From Pseudomonadota bacterium (lineage in GTDB: Bacteria > Pseudomonadota > Gammaproteobacteria > Burkholderiales > Burkholderiaceae_C), in the NCBI GenBank assembly GCA_020161065.1, contig JAIUPH010000004.1:1-64000 (forward strand): a DNA stretch of 64,000 bases, written 5' to 3'. Position 1 is the stretch's first letter, and each line of letters starts with the position of its first letter. The position numbers and the translations under genes were made by a program. Positions 29,464 through 37,543 of the stretch are shown here, piece after piece. The notes beneath the pieces are model-generated. The model had not been told where the DNA came from. It ran no database searches and worked only from the letters and a program-made list of their open reading frames with translations.

Positions 29464-30696
29464 ATGCAAGCCAGCTTCTACGACCTTTCGCCCGCCGGCC
29501 AGTTGCTGCTGATCGGCGGCCTCGCCGCCACCCTGGTGTTGACCTGGATCCTGCGGCGCGAGCGTGGCGGCGGCTGGCCCGCCCGCTGGCGGCTGCTCAC
29601 CCGGCTGCTGCTGGTGCTGACCTTCGACCTGGTGCTATTCGGCGCCTTCACGCGGCTGACCGATTCCGGCCTCGGCTGCCCCGACTGGCCGGGCTGCTAC
29701 GGCAACGCCAGCCCGCTGGGCGCACGCCACGAGATCAACGCCGCGCAGGCCGTGCTGCCCGACGGGCCGGTGACCCACGGCAAGGCCTGGATCGAGATGG
29801 TCCACCGCTACCTGGCCACGTCGCTGGGGGCGCTGATCACGGTGGCCATGCTGGCGAGCTGGTGGCTGCGCCGGCGCGACCACACGGCGCCACCGGCGCC
29901 GCCATGGCCCACGGCGGCGCCACCGGCGCCGCCATGGCCCACAACAGCGGCGGTGTCGCCAGGCCTGGCCACGGCGGCCTTCGTCTGGGTCTGCGTGCAG
30001 GGCGCCTTCGGCGCGCTGACGGTCACGCTCAAGCTCTACCCGGCGATCGTCACGCTGCACCTGCTGGGCGGCTACGCCGGGCTGGCGCTGTTGACGCTGC
30101 AGGCGCACGACCGCCGCTTGGCCGCCGTGCCCTGCAGCGCCGGCCTGCGCCGTGCCGCCTGGGCCGTGCTGGCGCTGATCGTGGTGCAGAGCGCGCTGGG
30201 CGGCTGGGTCAGCACCAACTACGCAGTGCTGGCGTGCAGCGAGTTTCCGCGCTGCCAGGGTTCGTGGTGGCCGCCGATGGACTTCGGCCACGGCTTCACG
30301 TTGTTGCGCGACCTGGGGCAGACCGGCGACGGCCAGGGCCTGCCGTTTGCGGCGCTGACGGCGATCCACTACACGCACCGGCTGGCGGCTTACGTCGTGC
30401 TGGCCTCGATGGCCGCGCTGGCCTGGGCGCTGCACCGGCACGGCGGCGTTCATTTACGACGTTATGCGCAAGGCCTGGCGGCGCTGGCGGCGTGGCAGTT
30501 CGCGAGCGGGCTGTCCAACGTCGTGCTCGGCTGGCCGTTGCTGGCGGCGCTGGCGCACACCGGCGGCGCTGGCGCGGCGATCGTGCTGATGACGCACCTG
30601 CTGGCGCGCACGCGCGCCGTGCCGGCGGTGGTGGCACCGCTCGCGCCGCCGCTCAGACCAGGCGCGCCAGCAGGGCGAGCAGCGCAGCCGCGATGA
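29464..30696 (+). CDS. ctaA: Heme A synthase (CtaA/Cox15 family)
   Basis: 410 residues, eight predicted transmembrane helices. Conserved motifs are FGAFTRLTDSGLGCPDWPGC (residues about 59-78), EMVHRYLAT (Glu111, His114), THRLAAYVV and a late HTGGAGAAIVL. The two-cysteine loop of the family is present (GCPDWPGC). The protein converts heme O to heme A on the periplasmic side. It contains a 10-residue tandem duplication (Pro/Ala-rich loop after about residue 140). It shares an FNR/DNR-box spacer with the TPR gene and sits upstream of the heme-copper operon, which suggests a dedicated heme supply. Confidence 0.88.
   Translation: MQASFYDLSPAGQLLLIGGLAATLVLTWILRRERGGGWPARWRLLTRLLLVLTFDLVLFGAFTRLTDSGLGCPDWPGCYGNASPLGARHEINAAQAVLPDGPVTHGKAWIEMVHRYLATSLGALITVAMLASWWLRRRDHTAPPAPPWPTAAPPAPPWPTTAAVSPGLATAAFVWVCVQGAFGALTVTLKLYPAIVTLHLLGGYAGLALLTLQAHDRRLAAVPCSAGLRRAAWAVLALIVVQSALGGWVSTNYAVLACSEFPRCQGSWWPPMDFGHGFTLLRDLGQTGDGQGLPFAALTAIHYTHRLAAYVVLASMAALAWALHRHGGVHLRRYAQGLAALAAWQFASGLSNVVLGWPLLAALAHTGGAGAAIVLMTHLLARTRAVPAVVAPLAPPLRPGAPAGRAAQPR
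29885..29942 (+). repeat. 30-bp tandem duplication inside the heme A synthase gene
   Basis: Two copies of a 30-bp unit (28 of 30 bases shown by CGGCGCCACCGGCGCCGCCA at both offsets) encode a duplicated Pro/Ala/Trp loop between transmembrane helices. In-frame, so the gene stays open. Confidence 0.8.
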
Positions 30697-31546
30697 GGTT
30701 GTGCAGCAGCACGGCGGCCAGCGGCAGGCCGCTGGCCGTCATCCACAGCCCGAGCAGCGCCTGCAGCAGCAGCAGCGCGCCGATGGCGAGGCCGGTCGCG
30801 CGGCGGCCCAGGCGCAGCGCCAGCCAGGCCACCACGGCCAGCAGCGGCAGCAGCAGCGCCGCGCCGCCGCGGTGCAGCAGGTGCAGCCAGGCGCCGCGCG
30901 GCTGGCCGGGCGCCGCGGCGGCATCGGGCGCCAGCCAGGGGTTGAGCGCCTGCGCGTCCCAGCCGGCCTGACCCGCGATGCGGCTGCAATCGGCCCAGTC
31001 GCCGCAGGCCTGCGCGGCCGCGGCGCCGCTGATCAGCGCGCCCAGCGCCGCTTGCAGCACGACGGCCAGCAGCGCGACGGCGGCCCAGCGCCTCAACTGA
31101 AGCGTTGGCCGCGTTGACGCTGGCGGCGTCGGCGGCGCCGCCAGCCGCACGCTGAGCGCCAGCAGCACGAAGCCGCCGAGCAGGTTGCCCAGCGTCACCG
31201 CCGGCAGCGTGGCGCCGCGCGTCACCACGCCGAGTGCGGCCAGCGCCAGCGTCAGCACCAGCAGCGCCAGCGCCAGCGGGCCCTCGGGCCGCAGCGCCGG
31301 GCGCGGCCGGTGGCTGATCACCAGCAAGGCCACGGCCAGGCCGAGGAAGACGGTGGCCACGATGCGGTGGGCCAGCCGCGCCAGCCCTTCGGCAACGCCG
31401 GACGCGGCGGCCGGCGGCGCACCGGCCTGCGACAGGCGCAGGTAGGCGCTGAGCACGATGGTGGCCAGCATCAGCGCCACGCAGACGCGGGCCAGGCGGC
31501 GGATCTGCGCGCGGCGGCGCGCGGGCTCAGGGGCGGCGAGGGCCAT
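30653..31546 (-). CDS. Degenerate Cox15/CtaA-like membrane protein
   Basis: 297 residues with about eight transmembrane helices and the general CtaA layout. It lacks several hallmark residues. The loop motif L-T-x-S-G-L-x-C-P-D-W is reduced to LRLSQAGAPPAAASG. The conserved Glu before the first His is Ala/Leu (GLARLAHRIVA, His60). A second-helix His is Asn (LGNLLGGFVL). Later histidines (LLHRGGAALLL, LLHNLIAAALL) remain. It may bind heme without full heme A synthase activity, or may be a regulatory partner of the neighbouring CtaA. It is convergent with that gene and overlaps its end by 44 bp. Start at 31546 (MALAAPEPARR) is preferred. Confidence 0.7.
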   Translation of the reverse strand: MALAAPEPARRRAQIRRLARVCVALMLATIVLSAYLRLSQAGAPPAAASGVAEGLARLAHRIVATVFLGLAVALLVISHRPRPALRPEGPLALALLVLTLALAALGVVTRGATLPAVTLGNLLGGFVLLALSVRLAAPPTPPASTRPTLQLRRWAAVALLAVVLQAALGALISGAAAAQACGDWADCSRIAGQAGWDAQALNPWLAPDAAAAPGQPRGAWLHLLHRGGAALLLPLLAVVAWLALRLGRRATGLAIGALLLLQALLGLWMTASGLPLAAVLLHNLIAAALLALLARLV

Positions 31547-31645
31547 CGATGGGCACGGCGGGAGCGGCAAGCAAAACCCGCGAAAGCAGCAGGGATTCGA
31601 TGCTAGCCGCGCGCGTTGCCGGGGCGGTTTCGGGCTTCGTTTTTC

Positions 31646-31659
31646 TTGACTTGGTTCAT
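31646..31659. promoter_or_regulatory. FNR/DNR-like box upstream of the heme-copper operon
   Basis: TTGACTTGGTTCAT matches TTGA-N6-TCAA at seven of eight half-site bases. Its centre is about 105 bp from the ATG of the first small subunit at 31758. It would place the operon under the same regulator as nirS and nap. Confidence 0.55.
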
Positions 31660-31757
31660 GTCCCGGCCCAGGGGGCGGGGCAAAGAATGCGCCGCATCCG
31701 GGGGGCTCGCGAGGGGAGCCGTCCGTCCATTTCAGTCCTCACGACGAAGGAGCGCTC

Positions 31758-31919
31758 ATGACGACACCGGCACACGACGATCCGAACGAACCCGTGCCCT
31801 GGATGCAGCAGTTGCTGGACAACCCGTTCCTGCTGTTGTTCCTCGGCGTGTTCGTGCCCATGATGGTCTACACGGTGTGGGGCGTGGTCGACATCCTCAC
31901 GCTGCCGGTGGCCAAGTAG
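31758..31919 (+). CDS. Small single-helix membrane subunit of the heme-copper enzyme
   Basis: 53 residues: MTTPAHDDPNEPVPWMQQLL and one transmembrane helix (FLLLFLGVFVPMMVYTVWG). AAGGAG lies 7 bp before the ATG. It is 9 bp before the CuA subunit gene. Small single-helix subunits (for example the IIa subunit of ba3 oxidase) are typical of the B-type heme-copper family. This protein has that position and form, and the family link is by context. Confidence 0.75.
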   Translation: MTTPAHDDPNEPVPWMQQLLDNPFLLLFLGVFVPMMVYTVWGVVDILTLPVAK

Positions 31920-31928
31920 GAGAACGGC

Positions 31929-32468
31929 ATGAGCGCCATTCTTCCGCCGGCCGAGCGGCTTTGGTACAAGCACCCGATCGACCGTGTCGAAGGCACCTGG
32001 ATCGCCATCGCGCTGACCTGGTGCCTGATCATGTTCTTCATGATGGTCGGCTGGCACATCTGGGGCCAGCAGAACCTGTCGACCGAGACCTACCGCACCA
32101 CGCCTGACAAGTTCATGCCCAAGGTGCAGGCGATGGTCGACAAGTACACCGTGCGCACCGAGACCGACGAGAAGACGCCGGTGGTGGCGCCGCCGGCGGG
32201 CAGCGACGTCTACATGCTGGCGCGGCTGTGGAGCTTCTACCCGATCCTGGAGTTGGAGAAGGGCAAGACCTACAAGCTGCACCTGACGGCGATGGACTAC
32301 AACCACGGCTTCTCGCTGCAGCCGGCGAACATCAACATCCAGATCGTGCCCGGCTTCGAGCACGTGGTCACCGTCACGCCCAACCAGTCGGGCACCTACT
32401 CGGTGGTCTGCAACGAATACTGCGGCATCGGCCACCACAAGATGGTCGGTCGCATCTACATCAAGTGA
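31929..32468 (+). CDS. CuA-binding subunit II of B-type heme-copper enzyme
   Basis: 179 residues. One N-terminal transmembrane helix (about 24-45, WIAIALTWCLIMFFMMVGW) anchors a periplasmic cupredoxin. The CuA ligands are all present: His126 (MDYNHGFSL), Cys161, Cys165, His169 and Met172 (VVCNEYCGIGHHKMVGR). The length and single anchor fit ba3-type subunit II. It accepts electrons from a cytochrome c or cupredoxin and feeds subunit I. With the adjacent subunit I lacking the active-site tyrosine, it may be the CuA subunit of an sNOR-type NO reductase (the norSY-senC arrangement known from nitrifiers). Confidence 0.9.
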   Translation: MSAILPPAERLWYKHPIDRVEGTWIAIALTWCLIMFFMMVGWHIWGQQNLSTETYRTTPDKFMPKVQAMVDKYTVRTETDEKTPVVAPPAGSDVYMLARLWSFYPILELEKGKTYKLHLTAMDYNHGFSLQPANINIQIVPGFEHVVTVTPNQSGTYSVVCNEYCGIGHHKMVGRIYIK

Positions 32469-32478
32469 GGAGGACGCG

Positions 32479-34179
32479 ATGAGCACCGCGACGACGTATC
32501 GCACCTGCCCGCGTTCCGGGCTGCAATTCGAGCGCCAGGCCGAATGGCTGATCAAGGCCAACGCCTTCATCGCCGTGGTCTGGCTGCTGATCGGCGGCCT
32601 GCTGGCCATCGGCGTCGTGCTGACGCGCTGGCCGGCGGTGCGCTGGCTGGAGGCCGACACCTTCTACATGGTGCTCACGGCGCACGGCATCGACATGCTG
32701 ATCTTCTGGATCATCTTCTTCGAGGTCGCGGTGCTGTACTTCTGCGCCTCGACGCTGCTGCGCTGTCGAATCGCGACGCCGAAGATCGCCTGGCTGGCCT
32801 TCGCGCTGATGCTGATCGGCTCGGTGGTCAACAACATCTCGGTGTTCCGCGGCGCGTCCAGCGTGATGATGACCTCGTACGTGCCGATGATGGCCGAGCC
32901 GAACTTCTACCTCGGCCTGATCCTGTTCGCCGTCGGCGCGCTCGTCGCCTGCTTCGTGTTCTTCGGCACCCTGGTGGTGGCCAAGCGCGAGAAGACCTAC
33001 ACCGGCTCGGTGCCGCTGGTCACCTTCGGCGCCATCACGGCGGCCATCATCGCGGTGTTCACCATTGCCTCGGGCGCGATCATCCTGATCCCCACCTGGC
33101 TGATGTCGCTGGGCGTCGTGAAGTCGGTCGATCCGCTGGTCTACCGCACCATCTGGTGGGCCTTCGGCCACTCGTCGCAGCAGATCAACGTGGCGGCGCA
33201 CATCTCGGTGTGGTACCTGGTGGCGGCCATCGCCTTCGGCGCCAAGCCGATGAGCGAGCGCGTCAGCCGCACCGCCTTCCTGCTGTACATCCTGTTCCTG
33301 CAGCTCGCCTCGGCGCACCACCTGCTGGCCGACCCGGGGCTGTCCACCGGCTGGAAGGTCGTCAACACCAGCTACTTCATGTACTTCGCGGTGCTGGCCT
33401 CGATGCTGCACGGACTGACGATCCCCGGCGCGATGGAAGTGGCGCAGCGCCAGAAGGGCTACACCAAGGGCCTGTTCGAGTGGCTGCGCAAGGCGCCCTG
33501 GGGCAACCCGACGTTCTCGGGCGTGTTCATCTCGATCATCGGCTTCGGCTTCCTCGGCGGCATCTCCGGCGTGATGATGGGCACCGAGCAGCTCAACATG
33601 ATCATCCACAACACCATCTACGTGCCGGGGCACTTCCACGCCACGGTGGTGGTGGGCACGACGCTGACCTTCATGGCGCTGACCTACTACCTGATCCCGG
33701 TGCTGTTCAAGCGCGAGATGATCCTGCCCGGGCTGGCCAAGTGGCAGCCCTACCTGTTCGGCTTCTCGATGTACTTCTTCTGCCTGGTGATGATGGGCGC
33801 CGGCACGCTGGGCGTCTCGCGCCGGCACTGGGACATGGCCTTCAACGGCCACGCCCTGGCCTACGAATGGCCCGGCGCCGCCTACCTGATGATGGCGCTG
33901 GTGGGCATCGGCGGCGTGGTGGCGATCGCCGGCGGCGCGATCTACATCCTGATCACCGTCGGCTCGCTGCTGTTCGGCCGCAAGCTCGACGAAGGCGCCA
34001 CCAGCCCGAAGTTCACGCCGATCCCGCGCACCGCGCCGACCGGTGCCGCGCAGACCTACGGCTCGATGGGCTTCGCGGCGCCCGGCACCTTCGCGCTGGC
34101 GATGGTCTTCCTGCTGGCCTTCGTGCTGTACTACTTCATCAACTGGAAGTACCTCTCGACCTTGTGGGGCTTGTCGTGA
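32479..34179 (+). CDS. B-type heme-copper catalytic subunit with Gln replacing the active-site Tyr; candidate CuA NO reductase
   Basis: 566 residues, about 13 transmembrane helices. Low-spin heme ligands are His69 (LTAHGIDM) and His387. The high-spin heme ligand is His385 (VPGHFHATV). CuB ligands are His231 (AFGHSSQQ), His280 and His281 (SAHHLLADPG). These positions match Thermus ba3 oxidase (His72, 233, 282, 283, 384, 386) closely. The residue corresponding to its cross-linked Tyr237 is Gln235. That tyrosine is required for O2 reduction, and enzymes of this superfamily that lack it are NO reductases where tested. The gene order small subunit, CuA subunit, subunit I, ctaB, SCO resembles norSY-senC clusters. 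Ordinary ba3 oxidase is the alternative but the Gln argues against it. Overall call: heme-copper enzyme certain, NOR function inferred. Confidence 0.85.
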   Translation: MSTATTYRTCPRSGLQFERQAEWLIKANAFIAVVWLLIGGLLAIGVVLTRWPAVRWLEADTFYMVLTAHGIDMLIFWIIFFEVAVLYFCASTLLRCRIATPKIAWLAFALMLIGSVVNNISVFRGASSVMMTSYVPMMAEPNFYLGLILFAVGALVACFVFFGTLVVAKREKTYTGSVPLVTFGAITAAIIAVFTIASGAIILIPTWLMSLGVVKSVDPLVYRTIWWAFGHSSQQINVAAHISVWYLVAAIAFGAKPMSERVSRTAFLLYILFLQLASAHHLLADPGLSTGWKVVNTSYFMYFAVLASMLHGLTIPGAMEVAQRQKGYTKGLFEWLRKAPWGNPTFSGVFISIIGFGFLGGISGVMMGTEQLNMIIHNTIYVPGHFHATVVVGTTLTFMALTYYLIPVLFKREMILPGLAKWQPYLFGFSMYFFCLVMMGAGTLGVSRRHWDMAFNGHALAYEWPGAAYLMMALVGIGGVVAIAGGAIYILITVGSLLFGRKLDEGATSPKFTPIPRTAPTGAAQTYGSMGFAAPGTFALAMVFLLAFVLYYFINWKYLSTLWGLS

Positions 34180-34237
34180 GTCCCGCCCGGCCGCCCGAAG
34201 GGATTCACACCGCAGTGCGGAGCACGGAGGTTTCACC

Positions 34238-35110
34238 ATGACCCAGGGTGGCCGCTGGCGCCTGGTGGCGAGCGTGTTCAAGCTGCGCATCGGGCTGCTG
34301 ATCATGCTCACCGCCGTCGCCGGGCTGGCCATCGTTCCCGGGGGCGCGTCGGTGACGGCGCTGCAGGCCCTGGTGCTGGCGTTGTCGGTGTTCGTCGCGT
34401 CGGCCAGCGCCGGCGCCTTCAACCAGTTCGTCGAGGCCGACAGCGACCGCCTGATGCCGCGCACGCGCGCCCGCGCGTTTGCCAGCGGCGCGCTGCCGCG
34501 CAGCGCCGGCTGGCTGAGCATCATCGTCGGGCTGCTGGTCGTCGCGGTGGCCGCCGCGGCCTGGTGGGTCAACGCGGTGGCCGCCACCTTCGTGCTGCTG
34601 GGCGCGCTGACCTATGCGGTGGTCTACACGCTGGGGCTCAAGCGCCGCACGGCCTGGAACATCGTGGTCGGCGGCCTGGCCGGCAGCTTCGCGGTGCTGG
34701 CCGGCGCGGCGGCGGTGAACCCGCAGCTCGGGCCGCAGGCGCTGCTGCTGGCGCTGGTGCTGTTCCTGTGGACGCCGCCGCACTTCTGGAGCCTGGCCAT
34801 CGCCAACGAGGCGCAGTACGCCGCCGCCGGCGTGCCCATGCTGCCGGTGGTGGTGGGGCCGGCGAGGGCCGCGCGCATCGTGCACGCCAACACCGTGGCA
34901 CTGGTGGTGGCCTCGCTGCTGCCGCTGGCCTTCGGCGCCGGCTGGGCCTACGGCGCGGGCGCGGTGATCGGCGGCGCCTACTTCCTGCGCAAGACGCACG
35001 CGCTGGCGCGCGCGCCGCAGCGCAGCACCGCCATGGCCTCGTTCTTCGCGTCGATGCTGCAGCTCAGCGCCTTGATCGCCGGGGTGTTGATTGACGCTGC
35101 CTTGCGTTGA
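34238..35110 (+). CDS. ctaB: Protoheme IX farnesyltransferase (heme O synthase)
   Basis: 290 residues of the UbiA prenyltransferase family. The prenyl-diphosphate motif NQFVEADSDRLMPRTRAR (residues about 67-84) fits the N-x-x-x-D-x-x-x-D pattern, and a second set appears as RRTAWNIVVGGLAGS and LFLWTPPHFWSLAI. GGAGG 8 bp upstream supports the ATG. It makes heme O for the heme-copper enzyme encoded just upstream. Its presence implies that the enzyme uses a farnesylated heme. The next gene overlaps its end by 20 bp. Confidence 0.9.
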   Translation: MTQGGRWRLVASVFKLRIGLLIMLTAVAGLAIVPGGASVTALQALVLALSVFVASASAGAFNQFVEADSDRLMPRTRARAFASGALPRSAGWLSIIVGLLVVAVAAAAWWVNAVAATFVLLGALTYAVVYTLGLKRRTAWNIVVGGLAGSFAVLAGAAAVNPQLGPQALLLALVLFLWTPPHFWSLAIANEAQYAAAGVPMLPVVVGPARAARIVHANTVALVVASLLPLAFGAGWAYGAGAVIGGAYFLRKTHALARAPQRSTAMASFFASMLQLSALIAGVLIDAALR

Positions 35111-36011
35111 ACGCCTTGCCGCCGCGCTGCTGGCCGCCGCGGCGCTGCTGCTGATCGGCGGCGGCGCGCGCGCGGCCGCCGCCGAAGCCGAGGCTGCCAC
35201 CACCACCACGACCCCCACGACCCCCACCGCGGTGCCGGCGCTCGACGAGCGCGAGGCGCTGCGCCTGGGCGACGCCGCCATCGGCCGCGCGGTGCCCGAG
35301 CTGGCGCTGCGCGACCGCCAGGGCCAGCTCGTGAACCTGTCGCGCTACCGCGGCAAGCCGCTGCTGGTGAGCTTCATCTACACCGGCTGCTTCCAGATCT
35401 GCCCGACGCAGACGCGCGCGCTTTACGAAGCCGTCAAGGGGCTCGACCGCATGCTCGGCGAGCAGCAGTTCAACGTCGTCAGCATCGGCTTCAACCAGCC
35501 CTTCGACACGCCCGACGCGATGCGCGCCTTCGCGGCGCAGAACCGCATCGGCTACCGCAACTGGGAGTTCCTGAGCCCCACGCGCGAGCAGGTCGAGCCG
35601 CTGACGCGCGCCTTCGGCTTCAGCTACGTGGCGACGCCGGCCGGCTTCGACCACGTGCTCGGCGTGACCGTGGTCGACGCGCAGGGCCGCATCCACGCCC
35701 AGGTCTACGGCGACCGCCTGCGCGCCGACCGCCTGGGCGAGCCGCTGCGCCAGTTGCTGCTGGCCGCGCCGCCGCAGGCCGCGCCGGTGACGCTGGCCAG
35801 CATGGTCGAGCGCGTGCGCATCCTGTGCACCATCTACGACCCCGACAGCGGCGAGTACCGCTACGACGTCAAGCTGATCCTCGAAATCATCGGCGGCGCC
35901 GGCTTCTTCCTCACGGTCATCGTCTACGGTCTGCTCGAATGGCGCAGCCAGCGGCGCGCGCGCCGGTCAACATGTCAGCCTCCGCAACCAGCCTCCGGCA
36001 GCGCGGCCTGA
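35091..36011 (+). CDS. SCO1/SenC-type copper chaperone with C-terminal membrane helix
   Basis: 306 residues starting at a TTG (TLPCVERLAAALLAAAALLL) directly after an in-frame stop, overlapping ctaB by 20 bp; no ATG is available before the signal sequence. The thioredoxin-like domain has the copper site Cys100-x-x-x-Cys104 (TGCFQICPTQT) and His188 (GFDHVLGV). After about 260 a transmembrane helix follows (IIGGAGFFLTVIVYGLLEW). Such proteins load the CuA centre. Its position after the CuA enzyme matches the senC gene of norSY-senC clusters. The next gene starts inside its 3' end. Confidence 0.85.
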   Translation: MTLPCVERLAAALLAAAALLLIGGGARAAAAEAEAATTTTTPTTPTAVPALDEREALRLGDAAIGRAVPELALRDRQGQLVNLSRYRGKPLLVSFIYTGCFQICPTQTRALYEAVKGLDRMLGEQQFNVVSIGFNQPFDTPDAMRAFAAQNRIGYRNWEFLSPTREQVEPLTRAFGFSYVATPAGFDHVLGVTVVDAQGRIHAQVYGDRLRADRLGEPLRQLLLAAPPQAAPVTLASMVERVRILCTIYDPDSGEYRYDVKLILEIIGGAGFFLTVIVYGLLEWRSQRRARRSTCQPPQPASGSAA

Positions 36012-37543
36012 AGGGCTGGCAGGCCGTCGAAGCGCTGTTCGACGCCGCCTTCGGCTCGCGCCTGAACCCGCTGCGCCACCTGGGCGCGATCGGCGTGCTG
36101 GCGTTCTGGCTGCTGGCGGCCAGCGGCATCGTGCTGTACGCGGTGCTCGATACCTCGGCGGCCGGCGCCTGGGCGTCGGTCGAGGCGCTGGCGCATGTGC
36201 CGTTGGGCCTGGGCCTGCTGCTGCGCGGCCTGCACCGCTACGCAGCCGACGCGCTGATGCTGGCCATGCTGCTGCACCTGCTGCGCGAATGGCTGCACGC
36301 GCACGAGCGCGGCGTGCGCCGCTTCCACTGGCTGACCGGCGTGGTGCTGATCGGCTTCGTCTTCGTCGCGTCGATCGGCGGCTTCTGGCTCAACTGGGAC
36401 CAGCTCGGCCAGTACTCGGCCATCGCCACCGCCGAGTGGCTGGACGCGCTGCCGCTGCTGGCGGCGCCGCTGGCGCGCAACTTCCTGGCCGGCGCGGTGG
36501 GCGACCGGCTGTTTTCGCTGTTCGTCTTCGTCCACCTGGGGGTGCCGCTGCTGCTGCTGTTCGGGCTGTGGTTCCACGTGCAGCGCCTCAGCCGCGCCGA
36601 GTGGCTGCCGCCGCGGCCGCTGGCGCTGGGCGTCACGCTGACGCTGGCCGCGCTGGCGCTGGCCTGGCCGGTGCTGAGCCAGCCGCCGGCGGCGCTGGAC
36701 CGCGTGCCGCAAAGCCTGCAGCTCGACTGGCTGCTGCTGTGGCTGCACCCGCTCACCGATGCCGGCTCGGCCGCGCTCACCTGGGCGCTGGTCGGCGGCG
36801 CGGCGCTGCTGCTGCTGACGCTGCCGTACTGGCCGCAGCCGGCCAAGCCGGCGGTGGCGCTGGTCGATGCGGCCAACTGCAACGGCTGCCGGCGCTGCTT
36901 CGCCGACTGCCCCTACGCCGCGGTGACCATGGTGCCGCACCCCAACCAGCGCATCGGCCGCCAGCTCGCGCAGGTCGACGCCGACCTCTGCGTGGGCTGC
37001 GGCATCTGCGCCGGCGCCTGCCCGTCGTCGACGCCGTTCCGCGGCGCGGAGCGGCTGGTCACCGGCATCGACATGCCGCAGCTCGGCGTCGACGGCTTGC
37101 GCCGCCGGCTGCGCGAGGACCTGGCGGCGTCCAAGGCCGAGCGGCCGCTGGTGGTGTTCGGCTGCGACCACGGCGCGCGCCGCGGGGCCGCGGCTAACGC
37201 CGATGATGATGATGTCAGCGGCTGCAGCCTGCTTTGCGCCGGGCAGTTGCCGCCGTCGTTCGTCGAGTACGCGCTGCGCGACGGCGCCGCCGGCGTGCTG
37301 GTGGCCGCCTGCCGCGAAGGCGGCTGCGAGTTCCGCCTGGGCGAGCGCTGGACCGCCGAGCGCCTGGCCGGCCGCCGCGAGCCGCACCTGCGCGCCCAGG
37401 TGCCGCCCGAGCGCGTGGAGCTGGTCTACGCCGGCCCCGGCGACGAGGCGCTGCTGGCCGCCGCGCTGCAACGCCTGCGCCGGCGCGTGCAGGCGCTGGC
37501 CCCGATTCCTTCGGATCCCGAACGGCGCCTGCGCCATGGCTGA
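35972..37543 (+). CDS. Cytochrome b fused to 2x[4Fe-4S] ferredoxin and MvhD-like domain
   Basis: 523 residues. Residues 1-285 are a cytochrome b6-like module with two histidine pairs spaced 14 apart (His88/His102 and His188/His202), giving bis-heme b. Residues 298-352 hold two [4Fe-4S] motifs (C303, C306, C309, C313 and C340, C343, C346, C350). Residues 390-505 carry cysteines at 398, 418, 422, 447 and 452 in a pattern (VFGCDHGA, GCSLLCAG, AACREGGCEFRLG) like MvhD/FrhD [2Fe-2S] proteins. That family links electron-bifurcating dehydrogenases to hydrogenase or methyl-carrier partners. A fusion to cytochrome b is unusual. It overlaps the SCO gene by 40 bp and the next gene by 8 bp. It likely transfers electrons between the quinone pool and a cytoplasmic iron-sulfur partner; direction is unknown. 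Confidence 0.8.
   Translation: MSASATSLRQRGLKGWQAVEALFDAAFGSRLNPLRHLGAIGVLAFWLLAASGIVLYAVLDTSAAGAWASVEALAHVPLGLGLLLRGLHRYAADALMLAMLLHLLREWLHAHERGVRRFHWLTGVVLIGFVFVASIGGFWLNWDQLGQYSAIATAEWLDALPLLAAPLARNFLAGAVGDRLFSLFVFVHLGVPLLLLFGLWFHVQRLSRAEWLPPRPLALGVTLTLAALALAWPVLSQPPAALDRVPQSLQLDWLLLWLHPLTDAGSAALTWALVGGAALLLLTLPYWPQPAKPAVALVDAANCNGCRRCFADCPYAAVTMVPHPNQRIGRQLAQVDADLCVGCGICAGACPSSTPFRGAERLVTGIDMPQLGVDGLRRRLREDLAASKAERPLVVFGCDHGARRGAAANADDDDVSGCSLLCAGQLPPSFVEYALRDGAAGVLVAACREGGCEFRLGERWTAERLAGRREPHLRAQVPPERVELVYAGPGDEALLAAALQRLRRRVQALAPIPSDPERRLRHG

Noticed and set aside
32479-34179. Annotating the subunit I gene simply as ba3 cytochrome c oxidase
   Set aside because: The missing tyrosine at His231+4 and the denitrification context make that label misleading; function is left as candidate NO reductase.
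32461-34587. 708-codon minus-strand frame over the heme-copper subunit I and ctaB
   Set aside because: Asp/His/Arg/Gln-rich shadow; the plus-strand genes have all metal ligands and ribosome sites.
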